Positions 32,222-43,588 of a stretch of DNA of 64,000 nt are shown here, one piece after another. The stretch is taken from contig JAJEKV010000008.1 of assembly GCA_021234155.1 (NCBI GenBank), forward strand, positions 3,111,008 to 3,175,007. Reading direction: 5' to 3'. Source of the DNA: Isoetes taiwanensis. Lineage: Eukaryota; Streptophyta; Lycopodiopsida; Isoetales; Isoetaceae. The translations under genes were made by a program, and so were the position numbers. Position 1 is the first letter of the stretch; each line of letters opens with the position of its first letter. The notes under the pieces are model-generated. The model was not told the DNA's origin. It did not search any database and was given only the letters and a program-made list of their open reading frames with translations.

Positions 32222-34980
32222 ATGGAGGAACAAGAAGGTGAGAATCATGCACAAGTGCAACAAGGAAATAGTAGGCCAAGGAGTCATTGTGCTAGCGGAT
32301 CTGGTCAAGCCGTTGTTAATGATGAAAGGCTAGGGAAGACAATATTGGTATTGCAATTTCGATGTTGGAAGACAACTGGAAAGGTAAAGGTTTGGGTGAC
32401 AAGGAATGTTTTGGTTGTATCAAGCAATTGGAGGTTCCTTGCATCACGGCATGGCCTATAAGTAGTGTTCAATTTGTGGAGGATTATATTTTTCCGAGCC
32501 CTGAGGTTGTTGGGGACAATGATTGTCTTGATATTGATCCATTGGCGGTTGGAACTCTAAACCTAGGCAAAAGGGGAGAAGTATGGGTTGCGGACATTAT
32601 CCTAGCAAAAGAGCCAAGTTGATTAGTGACACCAAACGTGAGACAATGGTGAAGGTTAGGGGCTCAGATTGTTGTTGGAGTGATTGTATGCAATTCTTCA
32701 CAATAGAACAATTGGTGGAAGCAAGAGCCACTTTTCAAGAGTACACTTGTTGATGAGAGGAGGACCTACATGTACACAATCTTGAGCATGCACTTCAAGA
32801 TGAAAGAAACCCAAACAGAGAAAAAGATACCCTTTGCTAGGCAAATGGATATGTGCAAAAGCATGGCAAGAGTATCCATGCAATTCCAACTTCTTCATGG
32901 CATAATTGGCAAAAAAAAGCAGAGGGGGGAACATGATTGCTTTACATGGAAATAATGGTTTGTTGAGACCAACAGCTAGGACTCGGGGCTGCGGGGAGAT
33001 ATTTGAAAAATATATTGATTTCAATGCAGAGTCTATGCCACACAAAAAGCGGAAGGGATGAAAAGGGAAGAGCGGTTGTTGAGAAAAGGTTGCCATCACA
33101 TTGTACTCAAAAGAGTATTTTGGAAAAAAGTGAATTCCCTACTTCGAGAATTGGGAATTCTTCCAATATCCCAACCTAGCTTTAGTAGGTTATGGAAGAA
33201 ACATTTCAATCATGTCACCATAGCAACTTCAAACAACTTTGCAAAGTGCAATTTATGTGCTGTTGAAGGAGACTCTTGATAAGACCTGTGCAACCTAGTC
33301 AAAGGGCTAGGATAAAGGGAGCATATGAAGGACCATATGGTGACCAACTATCATGTAGATCATGTTATTGGATGTGGAGGACTTTATCCGCATTGGAACC
33401 CAATAACTATTTATGTATTATACATGACAAGATGGACCAGCAAAAGACTTGTCTTCCACAATTCAAGTACATACCAAAGTCATGTGGAAGATCATACCCT
33501 TTGAGGATCTCAATGTGGGGGGGCAATCATGGGGCGAGAATCAAACCTACTATGGCCATTTTAGTTTGGAGTTGTGGAGTGATGGTCAGATTTTCATATT
33601 GGGAGTATCATGAGGTGTTTGAGAAACTATGAAAATGGATACAATGGTCACCTCGGGACCTTACAACTAGCCGGGCACTACGAGCATTGTTAGATGGAAA
33701 CCCTAACAATATTGAAAAGTTAAAACAAGGCAAGGTTTAGGAAGCATGGGTCTAATGAACATGTTGGAGCTTTCAACTTCACGTGCTAAACCTCAAGATC
33801 TACCCAAAAGGTTTCTCTTGCAACTTGATAATTGTCTTTGGCCAAAATAAGAACAGGTGGATGTTTTCTTTCCTATCCTACTTAACAATTTGTGGGGGAT
33901 ATTTGAAAGAGTTAATTTAGGGTTTCTTATGCGGGCATACCCATGAGGATATGGATGCATTATTTGGCAAATATAGTTGTATCTTGAAGCGAAAAACAAT
34001 GACCAACTTTCCTAGGCTAATGGAAATCTTGCATGAATGCACTACTCCAAACCCTATAGCTTCTCTCATAGAAGAAGTGCCCGATTGGAAGAGCTTTGTG
34101 GATGGTTATACATTGGATCTTGAAGGTCATTCCAGGCCTCCCAGTTCACTTTTTGGGTGAGAGATGGGATTCCAATCTTCCAATGGAAGATGAGACCTTC
34201 GGTGAGGATGAGTGGAGAGGAGGGAGGAAATATGGCGTGAGATGAGAATGGCAAGCCTATGATACCTCTAGGTCAACCAAAAGCTTTAAAACCCTCTTGA
34301 AGAAGTGAAGCAATTGGGATTGACTAAGGAAGGAATCCAAGACTATATAAAGCATTGGCAAACCAATCCGGATGACACCAACCGTGCCTTGGTGGCTTCT
34401 TTGGAAGAAGGTGATTAACCCTTTGGGGGAGATAGACACATCCTCGGATGAATTGAAAGAAGGGTGGTTGCCTAAAACTAGGTGGGAAGACCTTAGCGGC
34501 GAGGGATTTTGATGACACCTGTAAGTAGCATTCATAAGCAATATGCTCCTCCTCCTTCGACAAACACTATGTTGGTCCCTAAGAACAATAGGCCAAAGTT
34601 TCTAGGCATGGATGCTTATGAACCTTCCAATCGACTTGGAATGCCACCAATTTGTGGTAGTAAAACCCGGTGATTTAGATACATATCGGTGTGGTTGGGG
34701 TTCACTATCTCGATATTTGCAAAGAAGAAGGTAATATTAACTTCAACCATGTGCGGGGTGGAATGGTGGTGTCCAGGTCATCGGTTGACCAGCGTGTCGG
34801 ATAAAGAAAGGTACTTTCGATTATTGGACAAAGAAATGGAAGAAATCAGAGTGATCACGATCTTTGGCTGAACTATGAAAGTGTTTTGTACTCATGGACT
34901 CCAAACACTATTCGGCTAGAAATGCGAGAATTACAATACCTCGGGATGTCGGAAGAAGGCTATGATATCATTGGGGTGCT
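32222..34980 (+). pseudogene. DUF7869-like gene of the 12.3-kb element
   Basis: Plus-strand frames with indels keep the landmarks of DUF7869 proteins in order. A zinc-ligand-like FAKCNLCA is at about 33238-33262, then DKMDQQKTCLPQF (33426-33464), LQLDNC (33818-33835), and after an indel GHTHEDMDALFGKY (about 33933-33972) with a C-terminal EEVPDWKSFVDGY. In intact relatives the QLDN...ENK and GHTHEDxD motifs are diagnostic (family knowledge). The family is multicopy in non-seed plants and some animals and is thought to be transposon-derived; the acidic residues in DKMDQ, QLDN and HED could form a DDE-like site (inference). N-terminal frames from 32222 are weaker. It is the best candidate for the mobility gene of the element. 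Confidence 0.65.
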
Positions 34981-35163
34981 TGAAGAAAGTTGAATAACTA
35001 TGTAAATTTTGTTATCACGTTTTTTTATGATATGGTGCTATATTGTGAAATATTGACTATTTTGTAAATAACATGATATTACGTTTTTCATAATTTTGAG
35101 GTGAAATGTGTGAATTTGAATATGCTACTAAAACATGCAATATGAAATTTGTCCCAAAATTAA

Positions 35164-35194
35164 GACATAAACCCAATTTAATTGAATGATGGTT
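35164..35194 (-). repeat. Right terminal inverted repeat of the 12.3-kb element
   Basis: Reads inward on the minus strand AACCATCATTCAATTAAATT then GGGTTTATGTC; partner of 22883-22913. Confidence 0.8.
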
Positions 35195-35197
35195 GGT

Positions 35198-35320
35198 GAT
35201 GAAGCAAGACCATGCAGGGGAGTCGAAGCGTATTCTCAAGAATGGCAAAGACAAACTTAGACAAAAGGACCTTGCCATGCAGGTTGAGACAATTTTGGCG
35301 ACCCCTTTCCATGTTGTACA
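35198..35320 (-). mobile_element. L1-like LINE, 5' part separated by the insertion
   Basis: The minus strand gives CATGGCAAGGT, LSKFVFAILENTLR and, one frame over, DSPAWSCFI. These match HGKVTLSKFVFAITENAL and DSRAWSCFIG of the plus LINE at 51990-52075. It stops at 35198, at the right border of the 12.3-kb element, and continues at 22879. Homology ends near 35320, so the LINE itself was 5'-truncated when it inserted. Confidence 0.75.
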
Positions 35321-36480
35321 AGCTGAATAATTATATGCAATGAAAAGGCAATGAAAAGTAGGAGTTCTCTTGACCGAGTCTTGGCTATATTGCTTTTAAA
35401 GTTATAACTAGTAAGCAGATTGCGGCGTTCTTATAAATAAGTAGCAGTATTTCTATAGAGCTTCAATGTAAAATTGATCTTTTAGGGGAGTTACAACAAT
35501 TTATGACTTAAATAACAGTACATTCAGACACCAACACATACCTCCAACACATATTAGAAGGTATGGTAGATTAGAAGGTGTGGCAAGATTCAGAAATATA
35601 GCACGTGTTTTGTCCACCTGCCCGCATCATTCAGCAAGTAGAAACTTCAGTGATTTGCATACAATGCATTTGGAGTCAATTTAACCAGGGAATAAAAACA
35701 TCAACATGAGAGAGCTCAAGGTCTTGCAATACTTACACGATTGAGGAGCAAATCCATTGTCCATTTCTTACGTTCTTAGTGCCATTCCATTTCATATGAT
35801 TCTTCTAGTGCTCGCACTGGCAATCCATATAAGCCCTAGTAATGTATATGACAATTGATATAAGCCACATTTGCTATAAAAAAAAAATAGTCCAGCAAAT
35901 GTAAAATAGTCTAGTTGAAATGGTCAGAAATTGATGGAAATGGAGCAATCTGAAACAGTCATGATCAGTTGCACACTTCCAAGTTCTAACTACTAACACG
36001 TTCAATCATTCCTCAGCTACTTCGCCAGGAAAATGAATTCATTGCAAAAATACAGAACTACAAATGATGTTAGAGACCAAACGATGGCAGATATGTCATG
36101 CATGCAAATCTTATGGAAGATGCCAACGTCAAACCTAATGCAGGCACTCAAATCTTATGGAAGATGCCAATGCCAAATCTAATGCAGGAAATCCTGCTAT
36201 GACAATCAAGTGGATAAAAAAAAGGAACTATAGCAAATCAGATTGCATTTTGTAGGCACCTTGAAGCAAAACAATGAGCTAGAAAGCTAATAAAAAAATT
36301 AACACTTATCATGTCTATGGATAATAAGAAGGAAAATTGTAAGATAGGACAGAAGCAATGGCGTAGGTATAATTAAGAATAGAAATGAAACAACTTTGAT
36401 TTCCTGGCAAATCTTGAAGCTACTGCTTGACAATACATAGATTAGAAACTCAAAATTTCAAAGAGGTGCGTACCTTCTAA
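35321..36480. other. AT-rich spacer with a tandem duplication
   Basis: A 44-bp unit (CAAATCTTATGGAAGATGCC...) is repeated at about 36105 and 36149. No gene recognised. Confidence 0.45.
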
Positions 36481-36535
36481 TAATTGAAATGGCATTGTCC
36501 TTGGAAATCTTTCATCAGATAGAATGAAGCTGGAG

Positions 36536-38615
36536 CTATTTTAGTACGTGTTCTGTACAAACAGATCTTGCACCAACGTTGAAAGTCTCTATTGATGGCA
36601 AAACTTTGCTTTTTGGCTCACCCTGGAAAAATGCCATAATGAGTATCGGCAAAACAGTTTCTAATTTCTTTGTGTAATGCCATTGCCCTAAAGACTCTTC
36701 ATTTCAAGCTCGAAAAAAAGAAACCATGGAAGCGGAGGAAAAGGATGTTGACAACACTTGAAACCACAACTTACCGAGATGCTCCAGAAGAACAGTTCCT
36801 CCACGTGCAATTGGCTCTCACCTTCCCTTTAGTACTCATTTGTTGACTGGGCCCAAAGCGTTACAACATCGTCAAACCGCGACGGCTTAGTATATAGGAA
36901 ATAAGAGCTCCAAAACGAAATGCTCACAATGACAATGGCAATAAAATGCTCAATGATTTGCACCTAATCTTTTTCTTCTTCTGATATTTTGAAGCCTAAT
37001 CCTTTCAACTAAGTTGCCACAAAAAAACCATAGAGGATGACGGAGAAATCATGGAAGGCGGAGGAAAAGCCCCGCCATGATCTTCACCTTTAATTTATGT
37101 GCTAATTTATGGTAACAGGATCAAAAAACACAGTCAAGTTTTTTCAAATGCATGTGATGCTCTCTACATGAAGCTTATGAAGGTTGCAAAGGTGTCTCTT
37201 TCTAGAAGCAGCTATTATTTGGTAATTGGTACAACAATCATATTGCTATGTTGCAATATGGAACCTGTATGGAAGGCTCCAAATTGGCCCAATTAATTCC
37301 ATGTACTATGTTGCTTCGATAAAACCTCCATGTATTTCATATAAAAATCGAAATTTTTTATAGAAACAGCGCATCAAATAAAGCTTATCTCAAATCTACA
37401 AAACCGTTTGTTTCTTCTTATTTAAAGTTATTATATGAGGATCACTGCAACCAGAAAACAAATGGGGTTTATATGTGAAAGAGATTCCTTACCTTGACGG
37501 AGTATCATGAAGAGATGCAGATGCTCAATACCTTCTTTGGCAGCAGCATATCCCTCGACTGAAATGGCTTGCCTATAAAACAACGTACATTAAAATAGTC
37601 AAACGAACTGGTCCAGAGAGCTCAATAGAATAAAAAAATCTGCAGATGTCAAAGATGAGTGGCCTTGGATAAGCGGGCCTGGTTCTTCTCTAAATAGCAG
37701 AAAATAAATCAATTATTGAGTCCTCTTGTTCACATTCCTTTTGTGAACCATGTAGCATGTGAGCTAGTAAACGTGTGGTTCACAAAAATGGTACATGGTT
37801 CACAGTTAAAATCTCGTATTAAATAACTCAGTCAGAGTATATTACCTATTGTGCAGATGTTATAGCTGAGATGTATATCTAGGAAGCATGGTCATCCATA
37901 CTTTCAAAACACGTTCATCACAAAAACTATGTTCTAAAATGTCTACATCTCACGTTTTGTGAATCATGCTACATGTGAGCTGGTAAACATATGAGCTGCT
38001 GTTTAAAGCTAATCATTACAAAATCATAATGATCTCCAAAACTTTAGGCTGTCTTTAGAGACATAAAATTCAAATCTTTTGGAAATCTTAAATAGAGGAC
38101 CATTTGCACTTTAAATTATCTTGGTCTTGATATGGCAAGCAAGTACTCTAGTGCAATGAGGCGTAATATGTCTGGCCACATGGTCTTCTACATAGGACAA
38201 CTCATTATCCTGCAAGGTTCAGAAGCAATGACTTATTCAGAAGTTTCAAGATTGCTTTCATTGTGAAATCCAGTTCTAGAATAGTCAAATATATATGTAC
38301 TTTGGCAAGCTATAAAATCTCGTATTAAATAACTCAGTCAGAGGATATTACCTATTGTGCAGATATTATAGCTGAGATGTATAGCTAGGAAGCATGGTCA
38401 TCCATACTTTCAAAACCTAAGTTCTAAATTGTCTACATCTCAAAACCATCAATAATCTCAGCATAATATTTTAGTGATTTGTACAATGACGAATCGGGAT
38501 AATACCTGCAATGGAATTCCATACATGGACTTGAACCAGCACAAAGTTGGACCAATGTTATCAATAGTATGAAAGAGAGAAAAACTCGCTACCACCAGCA
38601 GCATCTTGCAGACAC
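36536..38615 (-). CDS. Unidentified multi-exon gene candidate
   Basis: Four minus-strand exons have matching splice sites. The first is 38506-38615 (TTTTCTTAG acceptor; ...FHTIDNIGPTLCWFKSMYG; CAG/GTATT donor). It joins in phase to an exon from 38209 (DNELSYVEDHVARHITPHCT). Then 37493-37572 follows (TTTATAG acceptor; QAISVEGYAAAKEGIEHLHL; AAG/GTAAGG donor). The last is 36536-36622 (GEPKSKVLPSIETFNVGARS, TAG stop). The final join is out by one base, which an extra G at the CAGGG acceptor would explain. A further open stretch at 39280-39420 (RRINRLAAKIVFLIARAGAA) may be an earlier exon. Composition suggests a soluble helical protein. I do not recognise the family. Confidence 0.45.
37802..38417. 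repeat. Pair of about 108-bp direct repeats in an intron region
   Basis: 37802-37911 and 38309-38417 share AAATCTCGTATTAAATAACT through GGTCATCCATACTTTCAAAAC with only a few differences. Their period is about 507 bp. They lie between candidate exons of the 36.5-38.6 kb gene, so they probably arose by segmental duplication inside introns. Confidence 0.85.
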
Positions 38616-40382
38616 CTAAGAAAAGAAAAAAAGAAATGGGATCAATCAAAACAGACCATGAATTCAAATAAGTAGATAGATGTGCAAAAGTAATGGGCAA
38701 TCAAGAGACAATTCAACATAGTTTTGTGGAGTCTCCAATCTGTAGTCGCAATTTCAAATTCTTATATATTACCCATAAACTTCTTCAGAGAACTCCAGAA
38801 GAAAGATATAAACAACGGATATTCTGCAGATTTATGTACCTTTATAACAAATGGAATCATTATGTAGCTCTTGCCAAAAGAAATAATGCCAGTGCAAGTA
38901 TCCCATTGATTAACCTCACTTGACCTTTCCAACCTATTTTCCCTTCATTGTGTAATAAGACTGGCTTGCTTAGAACCAGTCGTAAAAAATTTATACAAAC
39001 AGTTGCTAGCTGCTCTTGATAACAGTTTCTGATATATTTCAGCTGGCAAATCAAGTGCCAATGCAGCAAAATGAAAGGAAGGGAACAAATATAGAGACAT
39101 AACAGAACACATAGACTCATACCTAATCTTCCCATGAATCTATTTGCTCTCTATTTCCTCTTCCGTAAGCATGAATGATTCCCTTTGCAAAACTTGATCT
39201 GCTGCTAAGATAAAGTTGCAATCGATCAAGTTCATATCCGAAAGTTAAGAGATGAAAATATGGGCTACGAAAAATTTACCTGGAAGTTCTAGCCAGTTGC
39301 AGCTCCAGCCCGTGCTATAAGGAACACAATCTTTGCTGCTAATCTGTTGATTCTTCTAAACTGTTGTGGCGATGGATGAGCAGCCTTATCGGCTGATTTG
39401 CTTTACAGTTTGCCATTTCTTAGCCTGAAACAATGATGAGGCATACCGTATCCACCGTCCAGACCTTCTTTGCCATATCATGGCCAATAGATCCTGCCCT
39501 GCACAGATTACTCTACAGGAAATAAGATTTTCAAAACGAAATGCTCAATGACAATAAAACGCTCAACGATTTGCTCTGTGCCTAACAAAATCCCAAAATG
39601 TTTTCCTGGCCAAAAGCAGCAAAAATACAAACCCTAAGCGTGCATCCCATTTCAGGTAATTTGTGGAAGCTTCGATTTGCTCATGGAAATCCGACATACA
39701 AACCTGGCTATGGGGCCTCCTCACAAATCAGATACATGAACCAGCTGCCATGACGAATGAATCTGCAATGGGTCGTTTAGAACATAAACTGGATAACCCT
39801 GATGCATTATTAATCCAGAAATTATACTTCTAAAGGAAAATGTTTAGGAATCACCTGCTCGCTGCCGCATGAGGGGTGCCGGAAGCATGAGGGATGCTCT
39901 GCTCGATGAAGCTATGGTGCTTGATCCTAAACCTAAACGAAGCTGCTGCCGCCTGAACCCGCGGGCACCGCCCACACCCAAGAGAGAGAAAGTCGCTGCC
40001 GGAAAATGAAGAGAAGCAAAAAAAAAAGGTTGGAAGAAGTGTTTTGGCCGGAAAAAAGCGTTACATGGCCAGAAAAAGCGTAACATCCGGCGGCCGGAAA
40101 GGGGACATCGGCATCAGCAAAACCCCCAAAAACTTTTTAAGTAAGTAGATGTCATACCCGACTTCTAAAGAATGAAATGTCCGGATTTTTAGTGGTTTAG
40201 GGTTCCCTAATTTCGAACCAGTTGGTGCATAAGAAAGAGCTGCCAGAGTTTTGACCACCAAAGTGTCCCGGCTACATGCCTTGCCGTGAAAGTATCGAAC
40301 TCTGTACTGTAACTGCGCAGGAAAGGCTCCGCTATTTTTTTTGTTATAAAAACATGCAATTCTGGTGTCCGGCATATCAGCT
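38616..40382. other. Region between the two genes
   Basis: Mostly AT-rich. A possible extra minus-strand exon lies at about 39280-39420, ending at a CAG/GTAAAT donor. The shared 5' side of the divergent methyltransferase and minus gene would lie here. No other feature recognised. Confidence 0.35.
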
Positions 40383-41229
40383 ATGGCAGGTCTTTTTGAT
40401 GAGCAATCAGAGATTTACGCTCTTTCCAGGCCTCGATATCCGCCTGAGCTTTTCTCCTTTTTAGCATCTCATACAAGGAATCACATAAAAGCATGGGATG
40501 TTGGCACGGGAACTGGCCAGTCTGCAAGCATGGTATGTTTTCATTTCCAAAACCTTGTAACCCTAAGTTGTATTCCTAAATCTAATGTTCATACAGTTAG
40601 CAGACTATTTCGACACTGTTATAGCCACAGATGTTAGCAAGCAACAATTAGAGCATGCTGTAAAACGGCCAAACATAACATATGCTGTAGCCTCAGAAAA
40701 GATGAGTTTTGAAGATCTTAGTGCCATAATAGGTCCTCAACATTCAGTTGATTTAATAACTGTGGCACAGGCTTTACATTGGTTCGACCTGGATTTATTC
40801 TATTCTCATGTCAGACGCTTTCTCAAGCCTGGAGGTTTAATAGCTGCATGGACTTATATATTGCCTCATGTTTCAGATGAGATTGATGATTTGATTAAAG
40901 CATTTTATGAGAAGAAAGCTGGTCCATATTCCGCACCTCAAAGGGCTTTTATAAATGAAGGATACATGACCATTGATTTCCCATTTGATCCTATTATAGA
41001 TACTGCTGGTGTTGTGCCTTTTGAGTTTGAATGGAAGGCTGATTTACATGTTGAAGAATTTCTTCTGAATTTGAGATCGTCATCTGCAGTGCAGACCGCT
41101 CTTAATAAAGGAATTGTGTTGTTAGATGAGGAGACCAAGTTACAGTTTGCTAAGGCTTGGAGAGAGGGTGCTAGGGCAGTCACATGGCCAATTAAGCTCT
41201 TGGTTGGATGTGTACCATTTTGTGCGTGA
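40383..41229 (+). CDS. SAM-dependent methyltransferase (plant DDB_G0268948-like), 260 aa
   Basis: Class I (Rossmann) methyltransferase of a plant family with unknown natural substrate. Exons are 40383-40532 and 40597-41229, joined in phase 0 by a 64-bp GT..AG intron. The N-terminus MAGLFDEQSEIYALSRPRYP is the family signature. Motif I, AWDVGTGTGQ (residues 37-46), binds S-adenosylmethionine, followed by VIATDVS, then VDLITVAQALHWFD and LKPGGLIAAW. The C-terminal VEEFLLNLRSSSAVQTA segment is also kept. Length is close to the usual 260-270 aa. The last residues (LLVGCVPFCA) differ from the common ending but the frame is clean. No transit peptide is visible, so probably cytosolic. Confidence 0.92.
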
Positions 41230-42443
41230 AGCTCATGAAAATGATCAGGAATAAGTTCATGATGGGCAAATGAATTACATGGACCTAGGCCAGTTTCTTG
41301 AACAGTTGTCACTTCTTTGTGCAGTATGATTATACCATTTTTAACATTCTTCAAGCAAGGATTTTATTGGAATTGGCATCCAGTAAAAGTCGTATTTAGC
41401 TTTTCTTTCTAACTGAAGACTTATCAATCTCCGTCCCTGGTGCCACACTGCAAACTTGCCACTTCCCGTTTTTGTTTTTGTCTCTACATTTAATTTCTCG
41501 GCATCACCTGCTGTGGAGCATCAACATATGCTTCAAGATGAGAGTTTAGATGATGCAGTGTAATGCTTTTTGGCCATAAAAAGAAAGATAATCAAATGCA
41601 AAATTCTAGGTAATATCACCTTTCTGAATGAGAAGTTTCAACAGAAAGTCAGCATGATTAACATTAGAACTTTGTTTTACCTTTCGCTTGCATTTGCTTA
41701 AATAGCGTCATGGTTCTGATAGAAAAATCTGGCTTTCCTTTTCCATTATCTATGACATTCCCATTATTTTGTCATGTAAGATCATCGTCTATTGCGATGA
41801 AAAATGTCATTATGGCACTCCCTTTGGCATCATGGATAAAACCTTTGTGAGCACATTTTTGACATCATGGAATTAAAACCCTGTGGTTGAGCACATTTCT
41901 TTGTAACATGGTGTTATAGGCTATCATCACTGTTCCTCTTCTATTTGAGTGTTGAATCATGGACATCAAGCTGTTATAGGCTATCTATCACTGTTCCTCT
42001 TATATTTGACTGTTGAATCATGGACATCAAGCTCCGAGGGTAGACAAATCTAGAAGATCATCTCCTCAACAAGCAATCTATTTTGTGACCTTGTATTTTT
42101 TCCATATACTCAACCATGTATTTGCCCTTAGAAAATTTCAAGCAAATTTTCTCTCAGCACGTTAAGGCAGCTTAAAGCAAGTTAATACAACTGAAAGCAA
42201 GCAGACACATTCATACTCTCTTTGTCAAGATCACTTTTATATTCAATAGCAGGATTCTAGCTTCATCCTTGGGATCTCTCATTGATTGCTCATCAATTTG
42301 ATCTTGGATCAACTTCACCATTTGGATCCTCACAACTAGGTCCATTACAATATTTTTCTTAATAGTTCTCTACATGGACGCGGCAACCTCATCTTCCCTG
42401 CATTTCTCTATTTAATCTTCCCACAGTCAACATCAACAGAATA
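41230..42443. other. 3' flank of the methyltransferase; tandem duplication
   Basis: A 60-bp unit (GTTATAGGCTATC...GGACATCAAGCT) is duplicated at 41913-41972 and 41973-42033. No gene recognised. Confidence 0.5.
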
Positions 42444-43334
42444 TCTCTACTATTACCATATCGCAGTTCTTGCACATTAGCAAATTCCAATATCTTTACC
42501 ATGACCTTCAACATCATCTGAGTGAACTTTTTTTCTTCTCAAGAGCAACAACTGGCTGAGATCATCTCATGGGCTGCATCCTCATCTAGCATGCTCATTT
42601 TTAGGCATTTCTTAAAACATCATGTGGCCTACTCCTTAAGTGCTAGAAACATGCACTGATTCTCTTTCTGATTTGGTTATTGTGCTCAATTCATTTTCAT
42701 CAATTCACTATGTTTCCATGTTGGTTTGGATTCTTGCAGTTTAAAAGCCAAAATCCATCTATTAAAGATACATTCTTTGATATATCTATAAACTCGATGC
42801 TATGAATAGTCTTCACATTATATTACGCGCCCTATCTGATTATTATCATATATATGATTGTTTTTCAACAACTTGTTTTTGTATACTTGGTTTCATTGAC
42901 AGTCTCTGCAACTTTGGCTGCATTCAATAGCTAATTAGCTTAGAAAGTACTAGAACCAGAATTTCGTTTCACTAATAAAGATAATTGATGATTTCTGGAA
43001 TGTGTTATCTAAGCACTGAAGGGTATGCCGTTATGGAAGTGTGGGGCTCCCGAATCTATACGATGCTCTATTCTTATAAATATGGAAAATACCCTTTCCT
43101 AGTGGCTGTTATCACCAAGAAAAATCGTCTGTTTGATTCGGACCACTTGTGTTGGACAAGTGTCTGAGCGTGGGACACGAAGGTGGAGGTGCACATCTGT
43201 AGTGTATAAATAACATCAACGAATATGTTTAGGGTTTTTTATGGGTTGTGTATGTATATGTAACAAAAGAAATATGCAAATATAGGCTTAGTTGCATGGA
43301 AAAACAGACTAAAAGGTATAAAATATATTCAAAC

Positions 43335-43588
43335 ACATGTAAAAAAGTTGTATATATGCAAAGAATATATATACATGTAAAAAAGTTGTATATATGCAAA
43401 GAATATATACAGAAGCTTACTATTTCTCCTCTTGAATATACAGTGGTAAATAAGAGGTTTTTACATGGCCCCATCTTTGCAGATGGCATATCTAATATAC
43501 ATAATAGGTGAATCCCGCACGAGGTGTCAATGGCCCATTTCTTCTCTGGAATATCTTATATTGTTTCTTCTCTGGAATATCTTATATT
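43335..43588. repeat. Two short tandem duplications
   Basis: A 38-bp unit ACATGTAAAAAAGTTGTATA... is repeated at 43335 and 43373, and a 28-bp unit TTTCTTCTCTGGAATATCTT... at about 43537 and 43564. The rest of 42444-45400 is AT-rich. A 94-aa minus ORF (43738-44022) looks exon-like but is not recognised. Confidence 0.6.

Larger units (their letters stand above)
22883..35194. mobile_element. 12.3-kb TIR-bounded element with DUF7869-like gene and cargo
   Basis: The ends are inverted repeats of 31 bp, AACCATCATYCAATTAAATT followed by GGGWTTATGTC, at 22883-22913 and 35164-35194 (29 of 31 identical). The flanks are the two halves of one LINE. Reading LINE sense on the minus strand, ...SPAWSCFI at 35198 continues as S-H-L-S-L-D at 22882-22865, matching GRFSLD in the uninterrupted LINE at 52070-52090 with no gain or loss of length. 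Inside are a plus-strand DUF7869-like gene (32.2-34.98 kb) and minus-strand spliced gene remnants (23.3-31.6 kb). The 3-bp flanks (ACT, GGT) are not identical, so the target duplication is unproven. No known DDE superfamily is obvious; it could be a DUF7869-mobilised DNA transposon. Confidence 0.75.

Noticed and set aside
22880-35197. Exact 3-bp target duplication of the 12.3-kb element
   Set aside because: The flanking triplets are ACT and GGT on the plus strand; they do not match, so a duplication is not claimed.
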